This document shows positions 8,145-15,939 of a stretch of 44,674 nt of DNA, in pieces. The notes beneath the pieces were generated by a model that made no database searches, was not told the DNA's origin, and saw only the letters and a program-made list of their open reading frames with translations. The translations under genes were made by a program, and so were the position numbers. How positions within the stretch are numbered: the first letter of the stretch is position 1; each line of letters begins with the position of its first letter. Source of the stretch: Streptomyces mexicanus (GTDB taxonomy: Bacteria; Actinomycetota; Actinomycetes; Streptomycetales; Streptomycetaceae); contig NZ_LR732544.1 in NCBI RefSeq assembly GCF_902506575.1, positions 4,733,444-4,778,117 on the forward strand. The letters are read 5' to 3'.

Positions 8145-8297
8145 TTATGAGGCGGGGGTGTCGGCCGGCCGGATCCAGAGCCGCTGTCCGATCGCGGCGG
8201 CCTGCTGGACGATCTGGTTGACGGAGGCGGCGTCCACGACGGTGCTGTCCACGGTCGTGCCGTTGACGTGGTCGAGTCGCATGATCTCGAAGCGCAC
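8145..8297 (-). CDS. 50-aa conserved-looking small protein with SigR-type promoter
   Basis: A short gene of 50 codons: VRFEIMRLDHVNGTTVDSTV, then VDAASVNQIVQQAAAIGQRL, then WIRPADTPAS. GTG at 8297 has AAGGGAG six bases upstream. An in-frame ATG eight codons earlier sits directly against its own AGGAGG and is less likely. The fold looks like a short beta strand, a helix (AASVNQIVQQAAAIG) and a final strand (RLWIRPAD). There is no Cys, no membrane segment and no signal peptide. Third codon positions are almost all G or C, as in real genes here. The gene has an exact GGAAT-N18-GTT promoter (separate entry) and a terminator 30 bases after the stop. I do not recognise the family; function unknown. 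Confidence 0.72.
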   Translation of the reverse strand: MRFEIMRLDHVNGTTVDSTVVDAASVNQIVQQAAAIGQRLWIRPADTPAS

Positions 8298-8348
8298 AGG
8301 CTTCTCCCTTCGTCTGGTCATCCTCCTGCGGAGAATTACTGGTGATGG

Positions 8349-8413
8349 GGAACGCGGGGCTTCCGTGTCCCGCGTTCCACAGGGATCAACCCACTATGGA
8401 CCTGAAACATTCC
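8349..8413 (-). promoter_or_regulatory. SigR-type promoter and leader hairpin of the 50-aa gene
   Basis: Read on the minus strand, GGAAT (8413-8409), an 18-base spacer and GTT (8390-8388) match the signature of the thiol-oxidative-stress sigma factor SigR exactly. An AT-rich stretch with runs of A and T (8417-8433) lies just upstream of the -35 and could act as an UP element. The leader (about 85 bases) begins with a perfect 10-bp hairpin, GGAACGCGGG with CCCGCGTTCC (8349-8378). The same motif precedes moeZ and mrx1 in this window. Confidence 0.65.
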
Positions 8414-8486
8414 CTACGCTAAAGAAATTTTTCGAACGGCTAACCAGTGGCCGCTCAGTGACCTCGGTTCGACCGATCGAGACCGG

Positions 8487-8516
8487 TTGTGTTCACAGCG
8501 TGACCGCCGGGACAAT
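8487..8516 (+). promoter_or_regulatory. Promoter of the NYN-domain gene, leaderless
   Basis: TTGTGT (8487-8492), an 18-base spacer and GACAAT (8511-8516). Exactly seven bases separate GACAAT from the ATG at 8524, so transcription should begin at the start codon. Confidence 0.5.
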
Positions 8517-8523
8517 GGAGGAG

Positions 8524-9432
8524 ATGAACGAGGGCATGCACGAGGACCACGCGGCGCTGGCCGCCCGCATCGACCGCACGAACGAGCTGCTGGAACGCAT
8601 GCTCGCCGAGGTGGCCAAGACACCCTCGACCCATGCGATCTTCGTCGACGCCGGGTACCTGTACGCCGCCGTGGGCCGGCTCGTCGCCGGGACGGAGGAC
8701 CGCCGCGCCATCGATCTGGACGCCGAGGGTCTGATCGCCGCGCTCATCGACCGCGCCTGCACGGCCTTCGCCGACAGCCGGCTGCTGCGCGTGTACTGGT
8801 ACGACGGCGCTCGCCGCCGCATCCACACCGCCGAGCAGCAGTCCATCGCCGAGCTGCCCGACGTCAAGGTCCGCCTCGGCAACCTCAACGCCAACAACCA
8901 GCAGAAGGGCGTGGACTCCCTCATCCGCAGCGACCTGGAGTCGCTGGCCCGGCACCGCGCGATCAGCGACGCGGCCCTGCTCGGCGGTGACGAGGACCTG
9001 GTCTCCGCGGTGGAGGCCGCCCAGGGCTACGGCGCCCGCGTCCACCTGTGGGGCATCGAGGCCCCCGAGGGCCGCAACCAGGCCGAGCCGCTGCTGTGGG
9101 AGGTCGACAGCCAGCGCACCCTCGACCTGGACTTCTTCAAGCCGTACGTCTCCCGGCGCACCGCGGCGACCTACGCCCCGGCCGGCACCGCCCGGCCGAC
9201 CCGCGACGACGTGCGGTTCGTGGGCGCGCAGATCGCCGCGAAGTGGCTGGCCGAGCGCGGCCGGGACACCGTGGTCGAACTCCTGCCCGGCCATCCCTAC
9301 CTGCCCGGCTCGGTGGACCAGGACCTGCTGGTGGAGGCCGAGGGCGTGCTGCAGTACTCGCTGCGCGGCCAGGCGGACCTGCGCCGCGCCCTGCGCGACG
9401 GCTTCTGGGACCACCTGCAGGCGCAGTACTAG
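8524..9432 (+). CDS. NYN-domain (PIN-like) nuclease-type protein
   Basis: A 302-residue cytoplasmic protein. After a short N-terminal helix (LAARIDRTNELLERMLAEV) it carries a NYN/LabA-DUF88-type domain. Visible pieces are IFVDAGYLYAAVGRL with the first catalytic Asp, VYWYDGARR, GVDSLIRSDLESLA and ALLGGDEDLVSAVEAA with a second acidic pair. This is the order expected for PIN-like ribonucleases. A C-terminal region (after about residue 215) ends in a helical segment that may bind RNA or a partner. The ATG at 8524 fits a leaderless transcript. A GGAGGAG element abuts it and would better serve the in-frame ATG at 8536, so the start could be four codons later. The target RNA is unknown. Confidence 0.82.
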   Translation: MNEGMHEDHAALAARIDRTNELLERMLAEVAKTPSTHAIFVDAGYLYAAVGRLVAGTEDRRAIDLDAEGLIAALIDRACTAFADSRLLRVYWYDGARRRIHTAEQQSIAELPDVKVRLGNLNANNQQKGVDSLIRSDLESLARHRAISDAALLGGDEDLVSAVEAAQGYGARVHLWGIEAPEGRNQAEPLLWEVDSQRTLDLDFFKPYVSRRTAATYAPAGTARPTRDDVRFVGAQIAAKWLAERGRDTVVELLPGHPYLPGSVDQDLLVEAEGVLQYSLRGQADLRRALRDGFWDHLQAQY

Positions 9433-9474
9433 GCAGTACGGGGACGAGGGCGTGACCTGGACCCGGGGCGGGAG

Positions 9475-10410
9475 CTAGGCCCCAGGGCCGGCCCCGGGGT
9501 CCGACCCTGCCGTGTCGTCCCAGAAGTCGGCCAGGGCGCGGGCGGTGGCGAGCGGCTGGTCGCAGTTGGGGGAGTGCTCGGCGCCGTCGACGACCGTGCG
9601 CCGGGCCCCGAGCCGTACGGCCATGTCGTCCAGCAGCGGCACCGGCCAGGTGTCGTCCCGCACCCCCGACAGCACGTGGAACGGCAGCGCCAGTGCGGCC
9701 AGTTCCGCGACCCGGTCCGGCTCGGTGCACAACTGGCGTCCGGTGGCGAGGAGTTGTGCGGGCTTGTTGCCCAGCCAGCGGCGGCGCAGGTCCTCCGCGT
9801 TCGTCAGCCCGGGATCGAGCGTGCCCCCGGCCTGCGCGGCGCTGTCCGGCCCGGAGCCCGTGTCGGCGTCCTCGGGCGGCTCCGTGGCCTGGATGACGTC
9901 CCACACCTGGGCCATCGTCATCACCTTCAGCGCGTCCCGCAGCAGCTTCACGCGCTGCTGCTGCGAGCCGGAGATCTGCCCCGGGCCTGAGGCCATCAGG
10001 GTGAGCGAGCGGAAGGGGGAGTGGTCCAGGAGCACGGCCGCGCGGGCGATCTGCCCGCCCAGGGAGTGGCCCACCAGGTGCACTCGGGTGCCCAGCGCCT
10101 CGACCTGGGCGAGGACGTCCCGGGCGAGTTCCTCCTGCGCGTACGCCGACTCGTCGTCCGCCGGCCCGTCCGACTCGAACTGCCCCCGGCCGTCCACCGC
10201 CACGGTCCGGTAGCCGCGGGCCGCCAGCGGGGCGTGCAGCGGGTTGAAGTCCTCCTTGCTGCCGGTGAACCCCGGCAACAGCAGCGCGGTGCCGCGCGGC
10301 TCGGCGCCGGGCGCCACGGGCGCGTCCACGACGGCGAACTCACCGCGTGCGGTGCGCAGCCGGTAGGCGCGGGCGCCGGGGGGCGGGACGAAGGTCGGGG
10401 GCCTGCTCAT
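9475..10410 (-). CDS. Alpha/beta hydrolase
   Basis: A 311-residue soluble alpha/beta-hydrolase-fold enzyme. The oxyanion strand reads ALLLPGFTGSKEDF, the nucleophile elbow is GHSLGGQ, the acid is probably the Asp in SGVRDDTWP, and the catalytic His lies in GAEHSPNCDQP. A lid insertion (about residues 160-215) carries the Gly/Asp-rich stretch EDADTGSGPDSAAQAGG. There is no signal peptide, so it acts in the cytoplasm. Substrate unknown; esterases, lipases and C-C hydrolases share this fold. It is convergent with the NYN gene (42-base gap) and divergent from nothing regulatory that I recognise. Confidence 0.85.
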   Translation of the reverse strand: MSRPPTFVPPPGARAYRLRTARGEFAVVDAPVAPGAEPRGTALLLPGFTGSKEDFNPLHAPLAARGYRTVAVDGRGQFESDGPADDESAYAQEELARDVLAQVEALGTRVHLVGHSLGGQIARAAVLLDHSPFRSLTLMASGPGQISGSQQQRVKLLRDALKVMTMAQVWDVIQATEPPEDADTGSGPDSAAQAGGTLDPGLTNAEDLRRRWLGNKPAQLLATGRQLCTEPDRVAELAALALPFHVLSGVRDDTWPVPLLDDMAVRLGARRTVVDGAEHSPNCDQPLATARALADFWDDTAGSDPGAGPGA

Positions 10411-10480
10411 GCGGTGAGGCTATCGGGCGCGCCGGGGGCGCGCCGAGCGGCGCAGGGGGTACGACACCGCACGCGCCGGA

Positions 10481-10527
10481 ACGCCGCCGGCCCGGTCCCC
10501 CACGAGGGTGGACCGGGCCGGCGGCGT
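10481..10527 (-). terminator. Terminator of the DEAD-box helicase gene
   Basis: A perfect 18-bp stem: the arm starting ACGCCGCCGGCC (10481-10498) pairs with the arm ending GGCCGGCGGCGT (10510-10527) around an 11-base loop. It lies 14 bases beyond the helicase stop codon. Confidence 0.85.
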
Positions 10528-10541
10528 GCGCGTGGCGTCGA

Positions 10542-12884
10542 TCAGGCGTCCGCGGACTCCACCGCGACCGCCGTCTTCCGGGTGCGACGCGCCCTCGGCT
10601 TCGCCTCGGCCTCCGCCTCACCGGTGGCCTGCGCGGGAATCTCCGCCCCGGCGGCCGGTGCGACGGCCTTGCGCGTACGGCGCCGCGGCTTGGCCTCGGC
10701 TGCTTCGGCGGCCTCGGGCGCGGTGTCCGCGGGTGCCTCCGCTGCCGCGGCGGCCTTCTTGCGGGTGGTGCGCTTGGGCTTGGCCTCCGCGGTGTCCTCG
10801 GTGGTGGCCGGGGCCTCGGGTGCGGTGGCGGTGGCCTTCTTGCGGGTCCGCTTGGGCTTGGTCTCGGTCTCCTCGACGGCGGTGGTTTCCGCCGGCGGGG
10901 TGGCGGCGGCCTTCTTGCGGGTGCGCTTGGGCTTGGCCTCGGCTGCTTCGGCGGCCTCGGGCGCGGTGTCCGCAGGTGCCTCCGCTGCCGCGGCGGCCTT
11001 CTTGCGGGTGGTGCGCTTCGGCTTGGCCTCGGCGACCTCGGCCGTGTCGGTGGCGGCCTGTGCGGTCGCTTCCGGTGCCGGTGCCTGGGTCGGGACCTCG
11101 GGGGTCTCGGTGGCCGCCGCTGCCTTGCGGGTGCGGCGGCGCGGCTTCGCCGGGGCCTCCGGTGCGGCTTCGGGGGCCGGCGCCTCCGCCACGACCGCGG
11201 CGGACGCCGCGGGCTCAGCGGACTGCGCGGCGGGCTCCGCCGACGTCACGGGCGCGGCCTGCTGGGGCTCCGCCACCGGTGCCGCCGGTGCGGCCGACGC
11301 GGTCGGCACACCGTTGCGGGTGCGGCGCCGCCGGCGCAGGGTGCGGGTGGGGGCCTGCTCCTCGGTGGACGGGGACTCGGCCGGCACGGCCTCCGTGGCC
11401 GTACTCGCGGTCGTACCCGCCGCCGGGCCGGCGTCCACCGGCGCGCCGCCGCGCGTACGCCGGCGACGGCGCGGCGTGCGTGCCGAGCGTTCCCGCTCGC
11501 GGTCGCGGTCGCGGTCGCGGTCGCGGTCCCGGTCGGCCGGCCGCGTCTCACCGCGCCCGCCCCGGCCGGCGCGCCCGCGGCCACCGCGGCCACCGGTCTC
11601 GCCGAGGTCCTCCAGTTCCTCCGCGTCCAGCCCGGCGCGGGTGCGCTCCGAGCGGGGCAGGACGCCCTTCGTGCCCTCGGGGATGCCGAGGTCGGTGAAG
11701 AGGTGCGGGGAGCTGGAGTACGTCTCCACCGGGTCGTTGAAGTCCAGGTCCAGCGCCTTGTTGATCAGCTGCCAGCGCGGGATGTCGTCCCAGTCGACGA
11801 GCGTGATCGCCGTGCCCTTGGCGCCCGCGCGGCCGGTGCGGCCGACGCGGTGCAGGTAGGTCTTCTCGTCCTCGGGGGACTGGTAGTTGATGACGTGGGT
11901 GACGCCCTCGACGTCGATGCCGCGTGCGGCGACGTCGGTGCACACGAGCACGTCGACCTTGCCGTTGCGGAAGGCGCGCAGCGCCTGCTCACGGGCGCCC
12001 TGGCCGAGGTCGCCGTGGACCGCGCCGGCCGCGAACCCGCGGCGCTGGAGCTGCTCGGCGATGTCGGCGGCGGTGCGCTTGGTCCGGCAGAAGATCATCG
12101 CCAGGCCGCGGCCGTCGGCCTGCAGGATGCGGGCGATCATCTCGGGCTTGTCGAGGGAGTGCGCCCGGTAGACGAACTGCTTGATGTTCGCCACCGTCGC
12201 GCCCTCGTCGTCCGGCGCGGTGGCGCGGATGTGCGTGGGCCGGGACATGTAGCGGCGGGCCAGACCGATCACCGCGCCCGGCATGGTGGCCGAGAACAGC
12301 ATGGTCTGCCGCTTGGCCGGCAGCATGTCGATGATCTTCTCGACGTCGGGCAGGAAGCCCAGGTCGAGCATCTCGTCGGCCTCGTCGAGGACCAGGCACT
12401 TGACGTGCTTGAGGTCCAGCTTCTTCTGCCCGGCCAGGTCCAGCAGGCGGCCCGGGGTGCCGACGACCACGTCGACGCCCTTCTGCAGCGCCTCGACCTG
12501 GGGCTCGTAGGCCCGGCCGCCGTAGATCGCGGTGACCCGCACGTTGCGCACCTTGCCGGCGGTCAGCAGGTCGTTGGTGACCTGCACGCACAGCTCGCGG
12601 GTGGGGACGACGACCAGCGCCTGCGGGGCGTCGGTCAGGGCCTCGGGGGTGGCGCGTCCGGCCTCGACGTCGGCGGGGACGGTGACGCGCTCCAGCAGCG
12701 GAAGGCCGAAGCCGAGCGTCTTGCCGGTGCCGGTCTTGGCCTGGCCGATGACGTCCGTGCCCGACAGGGCCACGGGCAGCGTCATCTCCTGGATCGGGAA
12801 GGGTGTGGTGATGCCGACGGCTTCCAGGGCCTCGGCGGTCTCGGGGAGGATCCCCAGGTCTCGGAACGTGGTAGTCAGGGTCAT
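10542..12884 (-). CDS. DEAD-box RNA helicase, RhlE-like, with long basic repeat tail
   Basis: A 780-residue helicase. The two RecA-like domains occupy about residues 1-420. Motifs in order: Q-motif region PFPIQEMTLP, Walker A AKTGTGKT, PTRELCVQV, GTPGRLLDL, DEAD box (VLDEADEMLDLGF), SAT, and the C-terminal set ARGIDVEGVTHVINY and HRVGRTGRAG. It unwinds RNA duplexes in ribosome assembly or decay. The tail (about 430-780) begins with an RDRDRD/RERE run. It then alternates Ala/Glu/Pro-rich linkers with KPKRTRKK-type basic clusters, probably an RNA-binding disordered tail. Two copies of a 97-base unit occur in the tail. ATG 12884 has AAGAGG upstream; the longer frame is leader. In M. tuberculosis rhlE lies in the same neighbourhood. 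Confidence 0.92.
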   Translation of the reverse strand: MTLTTTFRDLGILPETAEALEAVGITTPFPIQEMTLPVALSGTDVIGQAKTGTGKTLGFGLPLLERVTVPADVEAGRATPEALTDAPQALVVVPTRELCVQVTNDLLTAGKVRNVRVTAIYGGRAYEPQVEALQKGVDVVVGTPGRLLDLAGQKKLDLKHVKCLVLDEADEMLDLGFLPDVEKIIDMLPAKRQTMLFSATMPGAVIGLARRYMSRPTHIRATAPDDEGATVANIKQFVYRAHSLDKPEMIARILQADGRGLAMIFCRTKRTAADIAEQLQRRGFAAGAVHGDLGQGAREQALRAFRNGKVDVLVCTDVAARGIDVEGVTHVINYQSPEDEKTYLHRVGRTGRAGAKGTAITLVDWDDIPRWQLINKALDLDFNDPVETYSSSPHLFTDLGIPEGTKGVLPRSERTRAGLDAEELEDLGETGGRGGRGRAGRGGRGETRPADRDRDRDRDRDRERERSARTPRRRRRTRGGAPVDAGPAAGTTASTATEAVPAESPSTEEQAPTRTLRRRRRTRNGVPTASAAPAAPVAEPQQAAPVTSAEPAAQSAEPAASAAVVAEAPAPEAAPEAPAKPRRRTRKAAAATETPEVPTQAPAPEATAQAATDTAEVAEAKPKRTTRKKAAAAAEAPADTAPEAAEAAEAKPKRTRKKAAATPPAETTAVEETETKPKRTRKKATATAPEAPATTEDTAEAKPKRTTRKKAAAAAEAPADTAPEAAEAAEAKPRRRTRKAVAPAAGAEIPAQATGEAEAEAKPRARRTRKTAVAVESADA
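10691..11030 (-). repeat. Duplicated 97-bp unit in the helicase tail
   Basis: Bases 10691-10787 and 10934-11030 are near-identical, with two differences by my reading and an offset of 243 bases. Each encodes the same Ala/Glu linker followed by a KPKRTTRKK-type cluster. Further partial copies of the KPKRTRKK cluster lie between and around them. Confidence 0.8.
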
Positions 12885-13279
12885 GCCTCTTCTGTGTGCG
12901 CGGCGCGAGGCGAGCGCGGGGGTCGTGTCGCGTGACCGTGCCGGGGACGTGGGCCGCCCACGCGGGCGGGCCGTGTGGCACGGGACCACAGCCGACGCTC
13001 TAGCGCTCGTACCGCTGAGGGTGTCCCTCCGGTCGTCGTACGTACACTGACGTACGGCCAGGGAGGGCTGTCGGGTCGGAGCCGATCGGGCCACCGACCG
13101 GGCATCCTCATGCGTGCGCCCTGTCAGGGGACGTCGATATACGTCGGCGTACCCAGCAGGCGCATTACCACCATACCCCGGATCGGTGCACACGCGATGG
13201 CCGATTTGGTCACGTAGTCGTCGTCACACTGGTTGAGCAGGTACGTCCCGGGTGCCACGGGCGGGCTATTGTGCGCTGC
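12885..13279. promoter_or_regulatory. Divergent region between the helicase and ferritin-like genes
   Basis: 395 bases without a supported gene. Notable elements are a CGTACGTACACTGACGTACGG segment (13038-13058) built from repeated CGTAC. A stretch at 13124-13205 reads on the minus strand as a short open frame with unusual codons (AAA, GTA, TAT), probably the helicase mRNA leader. The AT content rises around 13130-13215. The ferritin-like gene promoter is at the right edge. Confidence 0.4.
13267..13272 (+). promoter_or_regulatory. -10 box for leaderless ferritin-like transcript
   Basis: TATTGT ends seven bases before the ATG at 13280. No -35 of good quality is visible at the expected distance, and no Shine-Dalgarno sequence precedes the start. 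Confidence 0.4.
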
Positions 13280-14026
13280 ATGACGAGCCCTGACACGCCT
13301 GAGAACGCCCCCGACGCCCCCGCCGCACGCACCCAGATCGCCGCCCAGGACTGGGCGAGTGCCGCCGCGGACCCGCAGTACCGGGCCGCTGTCGTGGACC
13401 TGCTCGGCGCGCTCGCGTACGGCGAGCTGGCGGCGTTCGAACGGCTCGCGGAGGACGCCAAGCTGGCGCCCACCCTCGCGGACAAGGCGGAGCTGGCGAA
13501 GATGGCGTCGGCGGAGTTCCACCACTTCGAGCAGTTGCGGGACCGGCTCACGGAGATCGGCGCGGAGCCGACCGCGGCGATGGACCCGTTCGTCGCCGCG
13601 CTCGACGGCTTCCACAAGCAGACGGCGCCCTCCGACTGGCTGGAAGGGCTCGTCAAGGCGTACGTCGGCGACTCGATCGCCAGCGACTTCTACCGGGAGG
13701 TCGCCGTCCGCCTGGACTCCGACACGCGCGAGCTGGTCCTCGCCGTCCTCGCCGACACCGGGCACGCCGACTTCGCGGTGGAGAAGGTGCGCGCCGCCAT
13801 CGAGGCCGACCCGCGGGTGGGCGGCCGGCTCGCGCTGTGGGCGCGGCGGCTGATGGGCGAGGCGCTGTCGCAGTCGCAGCGGGTCGTGGCCGACCGGGAC
13901 GCGCTGTCCACGATGCTCGTCGGCGGCGTCGCGGACGGCTTCGACCTCGCCGAGGTCGGCAAGATGTTCTCCCGGATCACCGAGGCGCACACCAAGCGGA
14001 TGGCGGCGCTGGGGCTGGCGGCGTAG
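13280..14026 (+). CDS. Ferritin-like four-helix protein (MiaE-like)
   Basis: A 248-residue, almost entirely helical protein of the ferritin-like superfamily. It resembles the group often annotated as tRNA-hydroxylase MiaE-like. Potential metal ligands are the Glu in GELAAFERLAEDAKL and the E-x2-H in SAEFHHFEQL, with further acidic residues in AYVGDSIASDFYREVA and LADTGHADFAVEKV. Those E/H pairs suggest a di-iron centre, but I cannot confirm that all ligands are present. The substrate is unknown. In mycobacteria the homologous position, next to the RhlE helicase gene, carries a similar protein. The ATG at 13280 fits leaderless initiation. Confidence 0.75.
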   Translation: MTSPDTPENAPDAPAARTQIAAQDWASAAADPQYRAAVVDLLGALAYGELAAFERLAEDAKLAPTLADKAELAKMASAEFHHFEQLRDRLTEIGAEPTAAMDPFVAALDGFHKQTAPSDWLEGLVKAYVGDSIASDFYREVAVRLDSDTRELVLAVLADTGHADFAVEKVRAAIEADPRVGGRLALWARRLMGEALSQSQRVVADRDALSTMLVGGVADGFDLAEVGKMFSRITEAHTKRMAALGLAA

Positions 14027-14133
14027 TCCTGCCGCCTGCCACGACGAACCGAGCAAGGGCCGGTCCGGTCGGGGGTGGCCCGGCCGGTCCCGGCCGGAGC
14101 CGGAGCGTCTACGGCGCTGCGGTGTCCGCTGTC

Positions 14134-14168
14134 GCCGCACGGTGTTCGCTGTGCCGCACGGTGTTCGC
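14134..14168. repeat. Short tandem repeat in a convergent gap
   Basis: GCCGCACGGTGTTCGC occurs at 14134-14149 and again at 14153-14168, 19 bases apart, between the convergent ferritin-like and small membrane protein genes. No coding role is visible. Confidence 0.6.
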
Positions 14169-14186
14169 GGCTGTCCGCGCCGCGGA

Positions 14187-14456
14187 TCAGGCCGGCGCGG
14201 AGTGCCTGCGCAGCCGCCGCGCGGGGCGCAGCAGCAGCGACAGGGACGCGGCCGACACCACCGCCGCGCCCAGCAGGCTGGGCAGCAGGCCGGCGGGGTC
14301 CAGCGCGCTGTGCGTGACGAACCCGCCGAAGAGGGCGCCCGCGACGGCCGTCGACAGCACCAGCAGGCGGGAGGGCAGCCGATGGGACAGGCGGTGGAAC
14401 GCGGCCCAGCCGAGCAGCAGACCGAGCACGGCGGAGCCGGACGTTTCCAAGAACAT
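14187..14456 (-). CDS. Small integral membrane protein
   Basis: An 89-residue protein with about three hydrophobic helices: SGSAVLGLLLGWAAF, LLVLSTAVAGALFGGFVTH and LLPSLLGAAVVSAASLSLLL. It ends in a basic tail (RPARRLRRHSAPA) that should stay cytoplasmic. The GLLLGW start and the AVAGALFGGF helix recall the small GlsB/YeaQ stress-membrane proteins, but the match is only suggestive. ATG 14456 is preceded by GGGAGGG six bases upstream, which decides against the longer Arg-rich frame. It is transcribed alone. Confidence 0.72.
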   Translation of the reverse strand: MFLETSGSAVLGLLLGWAAFHRLSHRLPSRLLVLSTAVAGALFGGFVTHSALDPAGLLPSLLGAAVVSAASLSLLLRPARRLRRHSAPA

Positions 14457-14643
14457 GAGGTCCCTCCCAGGCGGTCGGCCGGTGCCGGACGGTCGTAGCC
14501 CGTCATTACCCCTGACCTGCGGAATGCAACCCTCCCCTGTGGGCTGTTCGTGCGCCGCCTGTGACACGCGGCGGGTCCGGGCGACCGGCGACGGCGGGCC
14601 TGGGCGCACGAGGGGCCTGGGCGCAGGACGGCCCCGGGCACAC

Positions 14644-14689
14644 GACGGGCGGGGCCCCACCGGCCACCGCCGGCGGAACCCCGCCCGTC
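14644..14689 (-). terminator. Terminator of the DUF3107 gene
   Basis: GACGGGCGGGG (14644-14654) pairs perfectly with CCCCGCCCGTC (14679-14689), with a second small GC hairpin in the loop. It lies 20 bases after the DUF3107 stop. Confidence 0.7.
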
Positions 14690-14708
14690 ACTCGTACCGC
14701 GGCGCGGA

Positions 14709-14936
14709 CTACAGCGCGCCGAAGCCCACCTTGCGCGGGGCGGGCTCGCCCAGCTCGACGTAGGCGAGACGCTCGGCCGGGACCAGCACCTTGCGGCCGT
14801 GCTCGTCCACGAGGGTCAGCAGCTTGGTCGAGCCGGTCAGCGCCTCGGCCACCGCCCGCTCGACCTCCTCGGGGCTCTGACCGCTCTCCAGAACGATCTC
14901 GCGGGGCGCGTGCTGCACGCCGATCTTGACCTCCAC
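14709..14936 (-). CDS. DUF3107 family small protein
   Basis: A 75-residue soluble protein: VEVKIGVQHAPREIVLESGQ, then SPEEVERAVAEAL and TLVDEHGRKVLVPAERLAYVEL. The pattern of two strands, a helix and two strands ending in an acidic/Gly tail is that of the actinobacterial DUF3107 family. A member, the TB9.4 antigen, lies beside the TetR gene in M. tuberculosis. Function unknown. The GTG at 14936 is supported by GGAGGG eight bases upstream. It lies 158 bases downstream of the tetR stop on the same strand. Confidence 0.85.
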   Translation of the reverse strand: MEVKIGVQHAPREIVLESGQSPEEVERAVAEALTGSTKLLTLVDEHGRKVLVPAERLAYVELGEPAPRKVGFGAL

Positions 14937-15094
14937 GGCTATGTCCCTCCGACGGTCAGTGAAGTGCGCGGCCTTCCGCGCCGTACCCAGCACACATTAG
15001 TCCGGTGAGGCGACCCGTACGCCGCGCCGCCCCACGCCAGGAGCGAACAGCGCACGGGAACGGCCCGCGGGAAGGGACCACCGGGTGGGAGAAC

Positions 15095-15742
15095 TCAGTG
15101 GTGCTGCTGCTCGCTGCCGTGCAGCGGGAAGCCCGCGATGCCGCGCCACGCCAGGGAGGTCAGCAGCTGCACCGCCTGGTCGCGCGGGACACTGCGGTCG
15201 CTGTGCAGCCAGGAGCGGGCCACCACCTGGGCGAGGCCGCCGAGCCCGGAGGCGAGCAGCATGGACTCCGCCCGGGACAGGCCGGTGTCCTCGGCGATGA
15301 CGTCGCAGATCGCCTCGGCGCACTCGTTCGTGACCTTGTCGACGCGCTCGCGCACCGCGGGCTCGTTCGTCAGGTCCGACTCGAAGACCAGCCGGAACGC
15401 GCCGCCGTCGTCCTCGACGTACGCGAAGTAGGCGTCCATGGTGGCCCGCACCCGCTGCTTGTTGTCGGTGGTCGACGCCAGCGCGCTGCGCACGGACTGG
15501 ATGAGCGCCTCGCAGTGCTGGTCCAGCAGCGCGAGGTAGAGGTCGAGCTTGCCCGGGAAGTGCTGGTAGAGCACCGGCTTGCTGACGCCGGCGCGCTCGG
15601 CGATGTCGTCCATCGCGGCCGCGTGGTAGCCCTGCGCCACGAAGACTTCCTGGGCGGCGCCCAGCAGCTGGTTCCGCCGGGCACGGCGCGGCAGGCGCGT
15701 ACCTCGCGGGCGTGCCGCCTCTGTCTGCTCGATGGCTGTCAC
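15095..15742 (-). CDS. TetR-family transcriptional regulator
   Basis: A 215-residue TetR/AcrR-type repressor. The N-terminal helix-turn-helix is clear: RNQLLGAAQEVFVAQGYHAAAMDDIAERAGVS (discontinuous excerpt of the domain: start RNQLLGAAQEV, turn MDDIAERAGVS) and KPVLYQHFPGKLDLYLALL. The C-terminal ligand/dimer domain contains AYFAYVEDDGGAFRLVFESD and a final GGLAQVVARSWL helix. In M. tuberculosis a TetR gene occupies the same place. GTG 15742 has GGGAGG upstream. Two CGGT/ACCG inverted repeats in its upstream region are likely autoregulatory sites. The ligand is unknown. Confidence 0.88.
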   Translation of the reverse strand: MTAIEQTEAARPRGTRLPRRARRNQLLGAAQEVFVAQGYHAAAMDDIAERAGVSKPVLYQHFPGKLDLYLALLDQHCEALIQSVRSALASTTDNKQRVRATMDAYFAYVEDDGGAFRLVFESDLTNEPAVRERVDKVTNECAEAICDVIAEDTGLSRAESMLLASGLGGLAQVVARSWLHSDRSVPRDQAVQLLTSLAWRGIAGFPLHGSEQQHH

Positions 15743-15797
15743 GCCGCCTCCCAAAGTCGTCCCTGTGCGGTGTGCGCCGCGCCGCCATCGTACTTTT

Positions 15798-15860
15798 CGG
15801 TAACCGTACTGTGCGCGGTGCGAGCGCAGAATTTCACGTACCGGACGGTGAAAAAACCGT
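15798..15860. promoter_or_regulatory. Two CGGT/ACCG inverted repeats upstream of tetR
   Basis: CGGT-A-ACCG (15798-15806) and ACGGT-GAAAAA-ACCGT (15845-15860) use the same half-site with different spacing. On the tetR strand a TACGAT -10-like hexamer (15792-15787) lies immediately downstream of the first repeat. Binding there would block transcription, so these are candidate operators. Confidence 0.45.
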
Positions 15861-15939
15861 TGCTCAAGGTTTCGAACGGGTCCAGACCGGGCATACGAGC
15901 GCTCCGTCGCTGCTCAGCGGCGGTCCCGCGAGCCGCCCG

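Noticed and set aside
13124..13260. A short minus-strand gene ending near 13124 with unusual codons
   Set aside because: The frame is open far upstream without a convincing start or ribosome binding site. It is probably the helicase leader; conservation would be needed to call it.
14520..14545. GGAAT followed by GTT upstream of the small membrane protein
   Set aside because: The spacing is 20 bases and it points away from any nearby plus-strand gene.
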